Notes: a model not told the origin generated them from the sequence alone. Shown: positions 32,797 to 50,886, counted from the first letter of the stretch. The stretch: DNA of 64,000 bases from Leptospira kmetyi serovar Malaysia str. Bejo-Iso9 (GCF_000243735.2 NZ_AHMP02000001.1:368986-432985); one strand, 5' to 3'. Made by a program: numbers and translations.

Positions 32797-35310
32797 TTAT
32801 TGAAAACAAAGAAGAATTTGGATCTGACCTCGTCCGCCTCGAAGAGGGGTTAAAGCCTTTCCAAACAAAGACCCCGGGCGCAAGGATTCCGCCGAAATTC
32901 GAACAGCATGACCGCCGGTCAAACCGGTCACGAGCAAACTTCCCGGTTGAATCGGATATGCCGACGCATCCGCATTCACCGTAACGACACCCGAAACCGC
33001 AACGAGCCAGTGGGCCCCGTCGGACGGAGCTTCGCTTCCGAACAACAACGCCGCCGATTTCACGGCGACGCCGATCGCATGTGTCGCGTTAGCCGTCTTC
33101 GCCTTTTGCAATCTTCCGTCTTCGCCCATTACCAAAATGTCGCCTTCGCCGATTACGTCGGATGGATTGATCGGGAAGAATCGAGCGATACAATCCGAAT
33201 TCTTTCCTGTCGAAATTCGAACAGTTCCCGCAAACTCGGATTCTCCTTCGGCCAAAAACGCTTTGCCGGAACCGCTTTCTCCCAAAGAAGAGATCCCTTT
33301 TCCGGTCGCAAAAAGCGCGACTCCCGACCGAGAATGAAACATTCCGCCAAACCCGCGTTTGGCGAGACCCAAAACTCCGGCTCCGTCTTTTTCCGCCGAG
33401 GAAGAATCTCCTCTTACTCCGAACTTTTCTCCGTATCCGATCAGCCCCGCGTTTCTTGCCGAGCCTACGATTCCCGCGCCTTTTTCACTTTCGTTTTTGC
33501 CGTAGATCGGCGCGTGATTTTCGGGCGGAGGAGAAATGTTCGTATAAGCAGCTTCCGTGTTTCCTTTTACTCTTAAAAAGCCCGTATGAGAACTGAAATC
33601 ATGATCCAAAGGAGCGTAGTCGTGCGTATGCGGCTTTGGGTCTCTTTTGTCGGACAACCTTGGATCGTCGGCAGAAACCACTTTGCCCGGAGCGTTGCTT
33701 CCAAGAGTTGCGATCTCTACGATTCCCGGATAAGAAGTCGTAGCGTTTCGAAGTCGTTTATCATTTCCTTGAACGACAAGACCTTCCTTTGATTCTCCCG
33801 ACTGCGCCAACTGAACGATCCCGTAGGATTCTGCGGTGGCGATTTTTAGGCGTTTATCATTTCCCTGAACTGCGGATTCCGCAGAATCTTCTCCGCTTTT
33901 TGCAAAACGAACGATTCCCGGAAACTCAGTGTTCGCCTTTCGAATCCGAGGGTCATCCGCAGTCACAGCCTTGCCGGGTTCCGACGCACCAGGCTCGGAA
34001 AGAATCGCAAGTCCGTATTTTTTCGTTGTGGCGATTTTCAGTCGATCGTCGTTTCCTTGAACGACAACGCCTTCTTTGGTTTCTCCATTCTCCGCAAGTT
34101 CGACGATTCCAAGACTGGACACGGTCGCCGCCCGCAATCGATCATCATTTCCTTGAACGACTCGTTCCGCCCGATTTTCGCCATTCGATGCCAAGCGAAC
34201 CAAGCCGTGCGCGAGCTCCGTAGAATGTTTGAGTCGTTTATCGTTTCCTTGAACGACGACTCCTTCTTTTTCTTCGCCGTCTCCGGCGAGTTCGACGATT
34301 CCTTTGTATTCGGTGGACGCGTCTCTCAACCGACGGTCGTTGGATTGAACGGCAACCCCTTCCGAATTCTCACCATCCACCGCAAGACGAACCAGCCCCG
34401 AACGCAATACGGTCGCATAGGGAAGGGGCTCCGCGGTCGGTTTATTGGTAAGATCGCTGAGATGCGGAGTCGCATACAATTCGAGCTCCGCGATTTTGGT
34501 TTGATAGAATTCCTGCGCCTTCTTTTCTTTTTGGCGAGCGACGAGTTTCAGATAACGCACGTTCGTCGGTAAAAATCTCCACTGATACCAAACCCCCGGT
34601 TCGGATAAGAATTGATTCTCTTCCAAAAGCTGATTCCAAGAAAGATCGTCTTCGCTGTAATATACGGTAAAACTTTCGGGAAAAAAAGTAGGATCGAGTT
34701 TCGGAGTTAAAAGTCGGAGCTCATTCACTCGGCTGATCGAACCCAAGTCGGTAAGAAAAAATTCTTCCGACGGTTTCGGATTTTCTTTCGATGCCCATCC
34801 GTAGTCGGGCCTTTGATCGATTAGATTTTCTTTGACCCAAAATCGATCCTGTTCGGAACTCACTTGGATCTTTACGATTCCCGAAATTCCAACCTCTAAC
34901 TGCCCAATAGAAATCTTATATTTTCCCGCTCCGTCTCTTTCGGAAACCTGACTGATCAATTTTAAGAACTTTGCTTGAACCAAAGAAAAATTCCATTGAC
35001 CCGTCTTCTGATTTAAACGCCTAAATCCCGTCTCTTGCAGAATCGGTTCCCATACGATTCCGTCGGTTGAAATTTCAAATCGAAACGTATCGGGGAAAAA
35101 GGCGGCCTCTTGTGAATTCGAATGAAGACGAATTTGATTGAGGCTCGAAATTCCATCAAAGTGTAATGTAAGCGCGGAAATTCCCGGAGAATCCTTCGTT
35201 TCGGAGTAGCGGAGCAGTTTTCCTTCTTTTAAATCGTAAGTCCCGGACGATTTGATTTCGCGGATTTTGATTTGACCGGGGTGGCTGATTCGAATTGATT
35301 CAGAGTTCAT
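32797..35310 (-). CDS. Tail-fibre-like repeat protein with discoidin-like domains
   Basis: 837 residues in three parts. Residues about 1-270 hold two F5/8 type C (discoidin)-like beta-sandwich segments, each with the S-x-DG-x-x-W and ARYLKL-type strands. Residues about 303-558 are eight tandem 32-residue repeats of the form GIVxLAxxGExxEGxVVQGNDxRLxxAT, resembling phage tail-fibre repeats; units 5 and 8 are a variant with ADDPR. The last 270 residues contain a GEDGRL...IGVAVKSA...GVVTV...PGSLLVTG...GKAL module found at the ends of large bacterial surface and phage-like fibres. No signal peptide is visible. A prophage origin is possible but no other phage structural genes are near. Confidence 0.7.
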   Translation of the reverse strand: MNSESIRISHPGQIKIREIKSSGTYDLKEGKLLRYSETKDSPGISALTLHFDGISSLNQIRLHSNSQEAAFFPDTFRFEISTDGIVWEPILQETGFRRLNQKTGQWNFSLVQAKFLKLISQVSERDGAGKYKISIGQLEVGISGIVKIQVSSEQDRFWVKENLIDQRPDYGWASKENPKPSEEFFLTDLGSISRVNELRLLTPKLDPTFFPESFTVYYSEDDLSWNQLLEENQFLSEPGVWYQWRFLPTNVRYLKLVARQKEKKAQEFYQTKIAELELYATPHLSDLTNKPTAEPLPYATVLRSGLVRLAVDGENSEGVAVQSNDRRLRDASTEYKGIVELAGDGEEKEGVVVQGNDKRLKHSTELAHGLVRLASNGENRAERVVQGNDDRLRAATVSSLGIVELAENGETKEGVVVQGNDDRLKIATTKKYGLAILSEPGASEPGKAVTADDPRIRKANTEFPGIVRFAKSGEDSAESAVQGNDKRLKIATAESYGIVQLAQSGESKEGLVVQGNDKRLRNATTSYPGIVEIATLGSNAPGKVVSADDPRLSDKRDPKPHTHDYAPLDHDFSSHTGFLRVKGNTEAAYTNISPPPENHAPIYGKNESEKGAGIVGSARNAGLIGYGEKFGVRGDSSSAEKDGAGVLGLAKRGFGGMFHSRSGVALFATGKGISSLGESGSGKAFLAEGESEFAGTVRISTGKNSDCIARFFPINPSDVIGEGDILVMGEDGRLQKAKTANATHAIGVAVKSAALLFGSEAPSDGAHWLVAVSGVVTVNADASAYPIQPGSLLVTGLTGGHAVRISAESLRPGSLFGKALTPLRGGRGQIQILLCFQ

Positions 35311-35335
35311 TCAAGATTTGTCCTGGTTTCTCTTT

Positions 35336-36250
<915 letters not shown>

Positions 36251-36251
36251 T

Positions 36252-36385
<134 letters not shown>

Positions 36386-36438
36386 TTCCGGATCCAGAAA
36401 ATACGCCTTCGGCCCGAATCCTCTCGGATTTGAGCTTC

Positions 36439-36477
<39 letters not shown>

Positions 36478-36563
36478 GACTCAATGCCGAGTTTGTCAAC
36501 TCCATTGGTTCGTTTTCCTTGCTTTTTGAAAATTTCTTTTGCTAAGTACCTGTATGTACCTTT

Positions 36564-36599
36564 TTAATGTCGCTTAACAATATTATTAAACGACATTAA
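36564..36599. repeat. Inverted repeat next to parB (14-base arms)
   Basis: TTAATGTCGCTTAA (36564-36577) and TTAAACGACATTAA (36586-36599) are complementary except at one position, separated by CAATATTA. It abuts the parB-2 stop (36604). No T-run follows on either strand, so it is not a plain terminator. Half of it (ATTAAACGAC) is repeated at 36471-36480, which suggests a protein-binding site. Confidence 0.6.
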
Positions 36600-36603
36600 G
36601 GCG

Positions 36604-38197
<1,594 letters not shown>

Positions 38198-38206
38198 ATA
38201 CTCTAT

Positions 38207-38222
38207 TGTCGGACATCCGACA
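38207..38222. promoter_or_regulatory. Candidate parS/operator of the origin-linked par locus, copy 1
   Basis: TGTCGGACATCCGACA: 7-base arms TGTCGGA / TCCGACA, imperfect only in the central two bases. It is 21 bases upstream of the parA-2 start codon, in its promoter region. The same arms recur at 38396-38409. Confidence 0.65.
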
Positions 38223-38392
38223 TCGAATCCTTATCGAGACCGGATTTGATGGACGGAAATTTTGTTTTCGCGGGGGGCGATATCAAAGTGCGATTTTCGG
38301 TCTCGTTTCCAGATGGCTCTAAGGTTTTCTATCTTCAATCATTTATCTGAAATTGATGCTTTTTTCCTAAAAATTCTCCTTTGGGGATTTCG

Positions 38393-40824
<2,432 letters not shown>

Positions 40825-40905
40825 GAATCTGCTTAAAAAAACTCCAAAAAATACGAAAAAAAGCTTCCTTTTTCTCGAAAAACGGGCATATTAAAGAAAA
40901 TTGCT

Positions 40906-41967
40906 ATGTTTTTTCGAACAAAAACAAAATTTCTGGCACAGTTTTTGCTTATCGGCCTTTGCGGGTTCGGTCTGCAAACCGCCGTCTCCGCGTCCGAAAG
41001 TGAAACTTCGGAAGCCCGAGAAGTTTTTGTTCATCAAGCCGAAGTCGATCGAGTTTTGGTCGAACCGGTTTCGAATCTTTCTCCTTTAGATCAGGAAGAT
41101 TTTTTTGTTTTGAATTCGAAGTCGGTTGTCGGAACAAAAATCAATCGCGTTGATGCGGCTCGAAAAAAAATCAAAGCGCTTCAAGAACAGGAAACTTCTT
41201 TTGTTTCGAGTAACCGGAGTTCCGACCTTTCCAAATTTCAGTGGGATCTAAATTGTTTTTCCGGAATGAGTCTGAATGATCTTGAGGATTCTTTTGTTTT
41301 TGTGGGAACTCCTGCTTTTAAAAATGCGTTAGGCTCCTTCGAAGACGGTTCAAAAAACTTTGCATCGTTTTCAGGCGAGAATCTTGTTGTTCCGGATTCG
41401 ACCGAGGGCGTAGTTCCGACCTTCGAAAAAAACTGTCCTTTGATTTTTCTTTATTTTTCTCCAAAATTTTCTGCAAATGCAAAGATTGCGGCCGTTAGCT
41501 TTCTTGGGAGCGTCTTGGATTTCGCGATTTGGATCGGTTCGGGTGAGAATTCCTCAGGGCGGTCCTGTAGTTTGGATGAAAGTTCTAAGGAATCCTCCGT
41601 AGATTTGTGCTACCAACCGGAATTCTCGCTGAGGTCGGAACTACGTTCCACAAATGGTCAGGATCCCCCTAAGGCGAGCGTTGTAGATAACGCGGGAAGA
41701 TTTTGGGGAGAAGAGGGCGGATTCTCAAATAGTAGCGTTGTGGTTTCCAACGATTCGAAAAGGACAGACGAGAAAATTTCTTCCGGTTATCCGACCTTAA
41801 CGAGCGGTCTCAATTTTCTAAAAACGAATTCTAAGAAATTTGATTTCACCACTTCGAATTCGAAATTAACACCCAAGTATTTTTCTTACAAAACGTTCAC
41901 GCGCGAAAATCTTCAAAACCCAAAAGTAACATTCGCGTTCTTTGATCCTAAAAGAATTCTTACGTAA
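40906..41967 (+). CDS. Secreted hypothetical protein
   Basis: 353 residues. A clear signal peptide (MFFRTKTKFLAQFLLIGLCGFGLQTAVSA, cleavage about residue 29) precedes a Ser/Asn/Phe-rich sequence of low regularity, with four scattered cysteines. One hydrophobic patch near residue 195 (IAAVSFLGSVLDFAIWIG) is too weak to call a membrane segment. No family is recognised. The composition (many Ser, Phe, Asn) differs from that of the neighbouring housekeeping proteins. It lies 81 bases after the previous gene on the same strand. Confidence 0.6.
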   Translation: MFFRTKTKFLAQFLLIGLCGFGLQTAVSASESETSEAREVFVHQAEVDRVLVEPVSNLSPLDQEDFFVLNSKSVVGTKINRVDAARKKIKALQEQETSFVSSNRSSDLSKFQWDLNCFSGMSLNDLEDSFVFVGTPAFKNALGSFEDGSKNFASFSGENLVVPDSTEGVVPTFEKNCPLIFLYFSPKFSANAKIAAVSFLGSVLDFAIWIGSGENSSGRSCSLDESSKESSVDLCYQPEFSLRSELRSTNGQDPPKASVVDNAGRFWGEEGGFSNSSVVVSNDSKRTDEKISSGYPTLTSGLNFLKTNSKKFDFTTSNSKLTPKYFSYKTFTRENLQNPKVTFAFFDPKRILT

Positions 41968-42033
41968 AATTCTCTTCTTGTAGAAAATTCTAATTTTGTT
42001 TGTTTTTCAGCCTACGGTTGAAAATCTTTGTCC

Positions 42034-42414
42034 ATGGCTTCCAAAGTGAAACGCTCTTCTTTTCAGAAATTGTTGAATGCAATGAAAAAGATGTCTCTCG
42101 AAGTAAACGATTACGAGATTTGCAAACGTCTCGAAACGATAATGATGACTAGTAAAGAAGACCTAAGCCAAGTGGTTGTAAAATCTCTTTTGGACAACCC
42201 GCTCGATTTTGACCCGAAAACACTGCCCGAACCTTACGGTCAGTACATCCGACACTTCGTATATATGGTCAAAAGAAACAAAAAGCAGGGGATTGATACG
42301 AACTTCGACGCACCTTCGGGAACAAAATCCGCTGAAAAACAAATCGCATCTGTCGTAGACCCGACAAAAGCTCCTTCCAAAAAAGCAAACTCCAAAAAGT
42401 CCGTAAAACGGTAA
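42034..42414 (+). CDS. Small basic hypothetical protein
   Basis: 126 residues from the ATG at 42034; TTG 42028 in frame would add two. The first 80 residues are helical (FQKLLNAMKKMSLEVNDYEICKRLETIMMTSKEDL). The end is a Lys/Ser-rich tail (PSKKANSKKSVKR) like those of histone-like or nucleoid-associated proteins. Together with its position in the origin-proximal cluster, DNA binding is plausible but not shown. It is the last gene before the gene-poor island and is followed by a hairpin at 42420. Confidence 0.65.
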   Translation: MASKVKRSSFQKLLNAMKKMSLEVNDYEICKRLETIMMTSKEDLSQVVVKSLLDNPLDFDPKTLPEPYGQYIRHFVYMVKRNKKQGIDTNFDAPSGTKSAEKQIASVVDPTKAPSKKANSKKSVKR

Positions 42415-43100
42415 AAGAACCCTGTGCTCAGCACAGGGCGAAAATCAAAATTCGTAAATGCCTGGCATAGGTCAGATAATGCCTAAAAACAGATAAAACG
42501 TGCCCGTTTATTGCAAGATTTAGCCATTGCTCGGCAAAAGTAGAAATGCCTACTTTTAGGCATGGCCGGGTTTGGGCATTTCTTGTAAGCGTCAGGTTTT
42601 CTATGAGGTTGGCGATAGAATTTCGTTAGGAAAAGCAGACCCCTATATTATGTCTCTTCAGGAAAACTTGTCGCCTAAAATCAGGCAACTTAAGTCCGGT
42701 TTTACGGAATCGCTCCAGGTACGGATTATGAGCTAAGTGACATAATTTATATAATAAAACAGGCGAAAGTTCGAAGTTCGCCGTCTGCGCTTGAGTGTAG
42801 CCACTTTAAACGATGGAGATTTGCCGATGCCAAGACCCGATTTTGTATATAAATGCGAGGCTTAGTGCCGATCATAGGGCACAAAAAGAATTATGCAATG
42901 TAGCAGATCAAATTGGAGCAGAGCTTCTGTTTCGGAGAAAGAAGGACAGGATGCGGCTTTAAAGAAAGGATCGGAAGGAAAGAATATGCATAAATTAATG
43001 CCATAATGACATGTGTAGGAAAATTGCCTACTAATGCCAGGGAGACAGGAAAAAGGTTTTACGAATCTTCCTCGAAACAAAAGAATTGAGACCTTAGATT
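42415..43100. other. Gene-poor island with ATGCC repeats
   Basis: This stretch of 686 bases holds no convincing gene. A perfect hairpin at 42420-42438 (CCCTGTGC-TCA-GCACAGGG) may end the upstream transcript. ATGCC-type repeats cluster here: the palindrome ATGCCTGGCAT at 42458-42468, ATGCCTA at 42480-42486, the inverted repeat ATGCCTA-CTTT-TAGGCAT at 42546-42563, and further ATGCC copies near 42999 and 43034. Another hairpin, GTGCC/GGCAC, lies at 42865-42882. Base composition looks different from the flanks. It could be a remnant of a mobile element or a regulatory array. Confidence 0.5.
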
Positions 43101-43316
43101 ATGGCTGAAGTGATTAAATTGCGCGTGAAGTGCCACGCATGTTCTTATATGATCGAGGGCTCTGCCAAGTATGGGGCCGGGCATTATGTCCCAGAAGGCG
43201 TTGATTTCGAATTTGTTGCCATTGGAAAGATCGAAACGCCTAAAGGCAGGAGAGTAAAAGCTGAAATTTCAGCAAATTGTCCGAACTGTGGAGTGCGGAA
43301 CAAGTGGACGATTTAG
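43101..43316 (+). CDS. Small zinc-ribbon protein
   Basis: 71 residues. Two CxxC pairs (CHAC near residue 12, CPNC near residue 61) suggest one zinc ribbon. In between lies a short beta-rich region (EGVDFEFVAIGKIETPKGRRVKAEIS). No clear ribosome-binding site precedes the ATG, but an in-frame stop directly upstream fixes the frame. Its codon use and surroundings differ from the leptospiral backbone. Small zinc ribbons of this type are common in phage and plasmid genomes, so an acquired origin is plausible. Confidence 0.55.
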   Translation: MAEVIKLRVKCHACSYMIEGSAKYGAGHYVPEGVDFEFVAIGKIETPKGRRVKAEISANCPNCGVRNKWTI

Positions 43317-43373
43317 ACAAAAATAAATGTTTTATAGTAATCTAAATATATTGATTAAAAATAATCCATTACA

Positions 43374-44822
43374 TTACAAATCGATTAAAATTAGGCAAAT
43401 ATCATCTTCAGCCTTTTCCGCGCCCCTGAATTTCGTTAATTTGTTTTCGATGTTTGAAACGGCTGTTTCTTGTGAAATCGGCCCGGTTTCTCTGGATTCT
43501 TGGGTGAGCCAGCGATAGAATTCCCGATCGCCGAGCATTTTTTGATCAGGATTGTGTGTTTCAGGGATTCCGTCGGTAAAAATTGCGATTCTATCCCCAG
43601 GGGCAAATTTAATTTCTCGCTCTTTGTAGTCGAGTTTTGGAAAAATCCCGAGAACCTTTCCGCCGGGAGAAAGAAAACGGAGCTTAAAATTAGGCATTAA
43701 TTGATTAAAAATAATCCCTTTATTATGCCCAGCATTGGCATATTTTAGAATTTTCTTTTTAAGATTCAGATAAATGTAGATCCCGGTAATGAAATTATCG
43801 TTTAATTTCCCGTAAACGTCATCGTTGAGTTTTCGCATCAGTTTACCGGGACGCTCCCAGTAACTGGAATTCTTCTCAAAACTCGTTTTCAAAGTATTGG
43901 AAAAAAGCGCCGCACCGATTCCGTGACCGGCGATGTCCGCAAGAAAGATTCCATACTCGGTGCCGGAAATCCGGCGGATCGTGTAAAAATCCCCGCCCAC
44001 AGGAAGAACGGGTTTATAAAGAATTTGCATCTTAACCGGATCGTCCGGTCCGGGAAGATCCGCGCGGAACGATTTTTTCTGAATTCGTTCCGCTTGTTTG
44101 AATTCTTTTTCGAGATCGAGCTTTTCCTTGAGAACGCTTTCGTGTTCTAACTGCCGCGTATTGAGCAGTTCCTCAAGACGGTTGGAAATCACGGCGTGGA
44201 GATTCTGAATCAAGGAATCGGATTCCGAGCCGAGAATCTCCGTGGAGATCAGATATTTGAGGCGGTTTTCCGACCCGATTCTCCTCAAAAGATGAAACTG
44301 AAAATTCTTTTTAAGAAGTAGCTCGGCCTCGTAAATCTGCGAAAAATTCAGACCGGAACTTTCGGGAGAAAGAATTCTTTCGATCACCTGAGCCGGATTT
44401 TGATACGTAAAAGGACGTTCGGAAGTGAAAGAATAGAGTTTCCAGCGATAAATCTGGAACGTATCCACCACCCTTTGCAGGTTGAAAGTCCACGTTTTGG
44501 CGAGCCCTTGAAACCACGATTCCAAAAGGGAAACGCGGGAATAATCGCGGCCCGGATGTGGTCTGTGATAGTTTCCGAGTTCTTTTAAAATCGAGAGAAT
44601 CTCCCTATGGATCGGCGTTAAATCGGGAAACGAAGCGTTTACGAACTCTGCACCGGAAAGAATTTTTTGAAGAGAATAAACCATGTCTTCGCGAAGAATC
44701 AAAAACATCGCGTGTTTCAGATCTTCTCGATCGATCTCTTGCAAAGGATTGGAATCCTTCGATCCGAGAAGTTTGAGTTTGGATAAGAACATTTCCACTT
44801 CGAAACGCAATTCTTCGGACAT
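43374..44822 (-). CDS. SpoIIE/RsbU-type serine phosphatase (PP2C)
   Basis: 482 residues. The first 220 residues are helical with no recognised sensor domain. A coiled-coil linker (about residues 225-250) joins to a C-terminal PP2C_SIG domain, with PVGGDFYTIRR and IFLADIAGHGIGAALFSN supplying the metal-binding Asp residues and GDRIAIFTDGIPE the later one. Such enzymes dephosphorylate anti-sigma antagonists with STAS domains. A STAS-like protein is coded at 59103-59447, though the link is speculative. It is divergent from the MBOAT gene. Confidence 0.85.
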   Translation of the reverse strand: MSEELRFEVEMFLSKLKLLGSKDSNPLQEIDREDLKHAMFLILREDMVYSLQKILSGAEFVNASFPDLTPIHREILSILKELGNYHRPHPGRDYSRVSLLESWFQGLAKTWTFNLQRVVDTFQIYRWKLYSFTSERPFTYQNPAQVIERILSPESSGLNFSQIYEAELLLKKNFQFHLLRRIGSENRLKYLISTEILGSESDSLIQNLHAVISNRLEELLNTRQLEHESVLKEKLDLEKEFKQAERIQKKSFRADLPGPDDPVKMQILYKPVLPVGGDFYTIRRISGTEYGIFLADIAGHGIGAALFSNTLKTSFEKNSSYWERPGKLMRKLNDDVYGKLNDNFITGIYIYLNLKKKILKYANAGHNKGIIFNQLMPNFKLRFLSPGGKVLGIFPKLDYKEREIKFAPGDRIAIFTDGIPETHNPDQKMLGDREFYRWLTQESRETGPISQETAVSNIENKLTKFRGAEKAEDDICLILIDL

Positions 44823-44984
44823 CGAATCCGGGATTTCCGAGATCGCTTTTTGAATCGAATTCAGGATTTCGTTCGATAAATCTTTCAGATTCTTTTCTCC
44901 TTAAGAGGTTCGTTGAATCGAAAAACGGCTGGAGGATTTCCGTTTTGCGGGAATTCTGGATTCGGACGCAGTTTCGACTTCACA

Positions 44985-46451
44985 ATGAATTTTACGACTC
45001 CACAATACTTTCTTTTTTTTGCAATCGTTTGGTGCGTTCGATGGATTCTCGCGGCGATTTATCCGAAGAAGAATTCTTTCGTTCTTTATTTTTTACTTTC
45101 GGTCAGTTACTTTTTTTATCTTTCTTGGGATTATCGTTTCGGCGCGTTGATTCTTTTTACGACGGTCTTGGATTATTTCGTAGGACTCGGTATAGGCGCG
45201 CAAAACGCGCTCGGCGAAAGGGAGAATCTTCGCGCTCGAAGAATTCTTCTGTTTCTTTCCCTGTTCGGAAACTTGTCCGTGCTCGGATTTTTTAAGTACT
45301 TCCACTTTTTTACAGATTCGTTTTTCGCTTTGTTTCATTCTCTGGGTTGGAATATTTCCGCGCCCGCGTTGAAGGTGATTTTGCCCGTTGGAATTTCGTT
45401 TTATACGTTTCAGTCCTTGAGTTATTCGATCGACGTTTATCGAAAACAGATCGAACCCGAACGGAATTTTCTGCGATACGCCCTATTTCTTTCGTTTTTC
45501 CCGCAACTCGTCGCCGGTCCGATCGTGTCCGCGAGAATTCTTTTGCCCGCGCTTCGCGATCTATTTTCTTGGAAGAACGTTCCTCTTCGGGAAGGAATTT
45601 GGCTGATACTTTTGGGATTCGTGAAGAAGGCGGTGATCGCGGATCGAATCTCCGTGATTTCCGACTTCGCTTATCAATTTCCGGAAACGGTTTCTTCGCT
45701 CTTTGCGTGGATGGGCGTATTCTCTTATGCGATTCAGATCTATTGCGATTTTTCTGGTTATACGGACATCGCGATCGGTTCCGCTCTTCTGTTGGGAGTT
45801 CGTTTGCCCGAGAATTTTAGGCTTCCTTATACCGCGTCGAGTTTTTCGGATTTCTGGAGAAGATGGCATATCTCCCTTTCCGGTTGGTTGCGGGAATATC
45901 TGTATATTCCGCTCGGAGGAAATCGAATTACGGGATGGATCACCTATCGGAATCTTTTGATTACGATGTTGCTCGGCGGGCTTTGGCACGGAGCCAGTTG
46001 GAATTTCGTAATCTGGGGATTTCTGCACGGGATCTTTTTGGCGATGGAAAGGTGGTTTCGCGACGCTGTACGTTTTCCCTGGGAAAAAAATTCGGGTTTG
46101 GATCGAAGTTTAAAATTCCTATATCAGATTTTTGTAATTCTTTCCGTATGTTTGATTTGGATTTTTTTCCGCTCTAAAACCTTCGAAGGGGCCGCGGGGC
46201 TTTTGACGACGTTATTCTCCTTTCGTTCGGGAATCGAACCCACATATACGATGCAGAGTCATTTTTTGACCGTTTTATTCTTTATGGGTTTGGCGACGTG
46301 GATCGGGAAAAAGGAAGAATCTTCCGGATCTTTCTCCTTTTTTAGGGAGAATCTTCATTGGGCGATCTTTGCGTTTTTAAGCGCGCTCGGTTTTATCGTC
46401 GGAGTTGTTTTGACCGTGGAAACAAAACCCTTTCTTTACTTCGTTTTTTGA
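44985..46451 (+). CDS. MBOAT O-acyltransferase (AlgI/DltB-like)
   Basis: 488 residues from the ATG at 44985, where the first membrane helix starts. The open frame from 44913 adds an unlikely soluble extension. About eleven hydrophobic segments are seen. [19 protein letters not shown] and the catalytic His region [17 protein letters not shown] (about residues 325-342) identify AlgI-type MBOAT enzymes, which carry acyl groups across the membrane for O-acylation of exported polymers. Its usual partner, a DUF1574 protein, is coded at 48112. It overlaps the convergent gene by 16 bases. Confidence 0.9.
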   Translation: MNFTTPQYFLFFAIVWCVRWILAAIYPKKNSFVLYFLLSVSYFFYLSWDYRFGALILFTTVLDYFVGLGIGAQNALGERENLRARRILLFLSLFGNLSVLGFFKYFHFFTDSFFALFHSLGWNISAPALKVILPVGISFYTFQSLSYSIDVYRKQIEPERNFLRYALFLSFFPQLVAGPIVSARILLPALRDLFSWKNVPLREGIWLILLGFVKKAVIADRISVISDFAYQFPETVSSLFAWMGVFSYAIQIYCDFSGYTDIAIGSALLLGVRLPENFRLPYTASSFSDFWRRWHISLSGWLREYLYIPLGGNRITGWITYRNLLITMLLGGLWHGASWNFVIWGFLHGIFLAMERWFRDAVRFPWEKNSGLDRSLKFLYQIFVILSVCLIWIFFRSKTFEGAAGLLTTLFSFRSGIEPTYTMQSHFLTVLFFMGLATWIGKKEESSGSFSFFRENLHWAIFAFLSALGFIVGVVLTVETKPFLYFVF

Positions 46452-47968
46452 AAGGGTTTGCGTAAGGCTTCTCGGATTTTTTGAGAATCCTCGTAGAAGT
46501 AAAATTCTTTCGAGCCGCATTGCGTTTTATCGGAAGGTTTTCCGTAGACTTCCAGAATCCGATCTTCTCCTAAACCTTCGGTGAGAACCGCGATCGTTCC
46601 CGGATAATCCTTGAGATACCATTCTCGGTTGGAAATCGTATGCGAACCTTCTAATGTTCCATAGGCGACGTGAACCGCGGGGATTTTCGTTTCGGAAAAA
46701 ACTCGAATTCTTTTTGCGTTCCAGAAATCGGAGACGACCAGAGAAATCGGTCGATTTTTGGCGATTTTGTCCACACAGGACGCTTCCTGTGGTATCGTCC
46801 GGAAAAGTCGCAAAAGCGCATTTTCGGGGTTTTCGGGAGATTTTTGTCCGAGGAACCAGACGGAAAGAAACAAAACGAAGATGGAGAGAGTTAAACCTCG
46901 TTTCGGAAAACCCGCCACAAAAACGAGAAAGATCGGACTCAAGATCAAGGCCGGTGCCGCATAACGTAGGCTGTATTCGTCGATGTATGTTCCGGTCAGA
47001 ATGGGCGCAAACGTTAGAATTGCAAAAAAGAAAAACAAAAACGAAGTCGATTTCGTTTTATACATTCTTGTTAATGCGAAGAAGAGCGCGATCGTAAGAA
47101 TCGAAATCAAAACCGCCGGAACCGGAATCGCCGACGCACCCCCGGAAGAAAACCAAACCAAAGCCTCGTCTTTAAAACGGGAAATATCTCGAACGATTTG
47201 CGCGAAGGATAAAACCGCCGGAATTCTTCCCGATTTTTCGATGAACAAAAACGATTTAAGAATCGAATGAAGGATCAAACCTATGATCCCCGCGACCAAT
47301 AATCTCTTGGAACTTTCGGGAAAGAAACGTTTCCATACGGAACCGGCAGAATCTCGGTGTAAAAATCCGGCTAAAATTCCGGGAATCACAAGTTCCACAA
47401 AAAGGATCCGATCAGACGCGATCGTCAACGCGATCCAAAAAGACAAGATCCATACTTCACGTTTTTTGAATGTTTTGGAAAGCAAGGGCCAGGCATATAA
47501 GGTCACCAAAAAGGCGCTCGCGTGTATGGAAGGAAGAAAGAGAATATAAAGAGTCGGGAAGTTTTTTGCGGCTAAGAGTAAAAACGAAATCGAAACCAGA
47601 ACCCAGGATTTTACGCGACGCGCTTCTTTGCGGGAAAGAGGTTTTCTCTTTTTTTCTTCCCGGAGATAAATCCAAAAACGTTCCGTCAAAACCGTAAAGA
47701 GAATCGTTTGTAAAAACGCGAAAACGACGAGCGCTTTCCCGGCGCTTCCGAAGATCCAAAGGAGAATGGAAACGATCGGAAAGTCCGGAAAAAAATACGG
47801 AGAAGGAGTAAAGGACCAGAATAAAAAATTTCCTCCGTCTCGGAATACGTCGAGAGCCACGGTCGGAATGTAGAGAATGTCCGAGTTGAGATAAATTCCT
47901 TCGGGGCTGAACGCGAGGGAATACAATAAGGAAATAAAAAATAGAATCAGGCTTAGAATGTATTTCAA
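46436..47968 (-). CDS. Multi-pass membrane protein (GT-C-like)
   Basis: 510 residues with about ten to eleven hydrophobic helices. An N-terminal signal-anchor precedes an extracytoplasmic loop with [23 protein letters not shown], where the acidic SD resembles the first-loop catalytic Asp of GT-C glycosyltransferases (polyprenyl-phosphate-sugar users). The C-terminal 130 residues are soluble. No family is confidently recognised. Lying between MBOAT and DUF1574 genes, a role in making or transferring a surface glycan is plausible. The orientation is opposite to both neighbours. Confidence 0.65.
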   Translation of the reverse strand: MKYILSLILFFISLLYSLAFSPEGIYLNSDILYIPTVALDVFRDGGNFLFWSFTPSPYFFPDFPIVSILLWIFGSAGKALVVFAFLQTILFTVLTERFWIYLREEKKRKPLSRKEARRVKSWVLVSISFLLLAAKNFPTLYILFLPSIHASAFLVTLYAWPLLSKTFKKREVWILSFWIALTIASDRILFVELVIPGILAGFLHRDSAGSVWKRFFPESSKRLLVAGIIGLILHSILKSFLFIEKSGRIPAVLSFAQIVRDISRFKDEALVWFSSGGASAIPVPAVLISILTIALFFALTRMYKTKSTSFLFFFFAILTFAPILTGTYIDEYSLRYAAPALILSPIFLVFVAGFPKRGLTLSIFVLFLSVWFLGQKSPENPENALLRLFRTIPQEASCVDKIAKNRPISLVVSDFWNAKRIRVFSETKIPAVHVAYGTLEGSHTISNREWYLKDYPGTIAVLTEGLGEDRILEVYGKPSDKTQCGSKEFYFYEDSQKIREALRKPFQKTK

Positions 47969-48111
47969 CGTGGTATCCGAAACGCCGCGAACCGCAACGA
48001 TGTTTTCTTGAGTTTTCTTTATGCAAGTTTCTTCGGGTTGAAGTCAAGACAAAGCGGAAAAGAAGTTCCTGGACAAGCCCCGCAATTCTGGAAATTTGTA
48101 GCTTCAGAGTT

Positions 48112-49758
<1,647 letters not shown>

Positions 49759-49824
49759 TAAACAAGCCGTATTCGGCCAAATAACAAAGATTGTGAGGGC
49801 GGGTTTTTCCGTTTAATTAAAATT

Positions 49825-50874
<1,050 letters not shown>

Positions 50875-50886
50875 TACTGTCATTCC

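Noticed and set aside
42420..42438. Intrinsic terminator after the small basic protein gene
   Set aside because: The stem is perfect (8 bp), but no T-run follows on the plus strand, so it is mentioned only as a hairpin in the island entry.
42650..42736. 28-codon open frame in the gene-poor island
   Set aside because: Too short, without ribosome-binding site or recognisable homology; treated as chance. The same holds for a 12-codon frame at 42827-42865.
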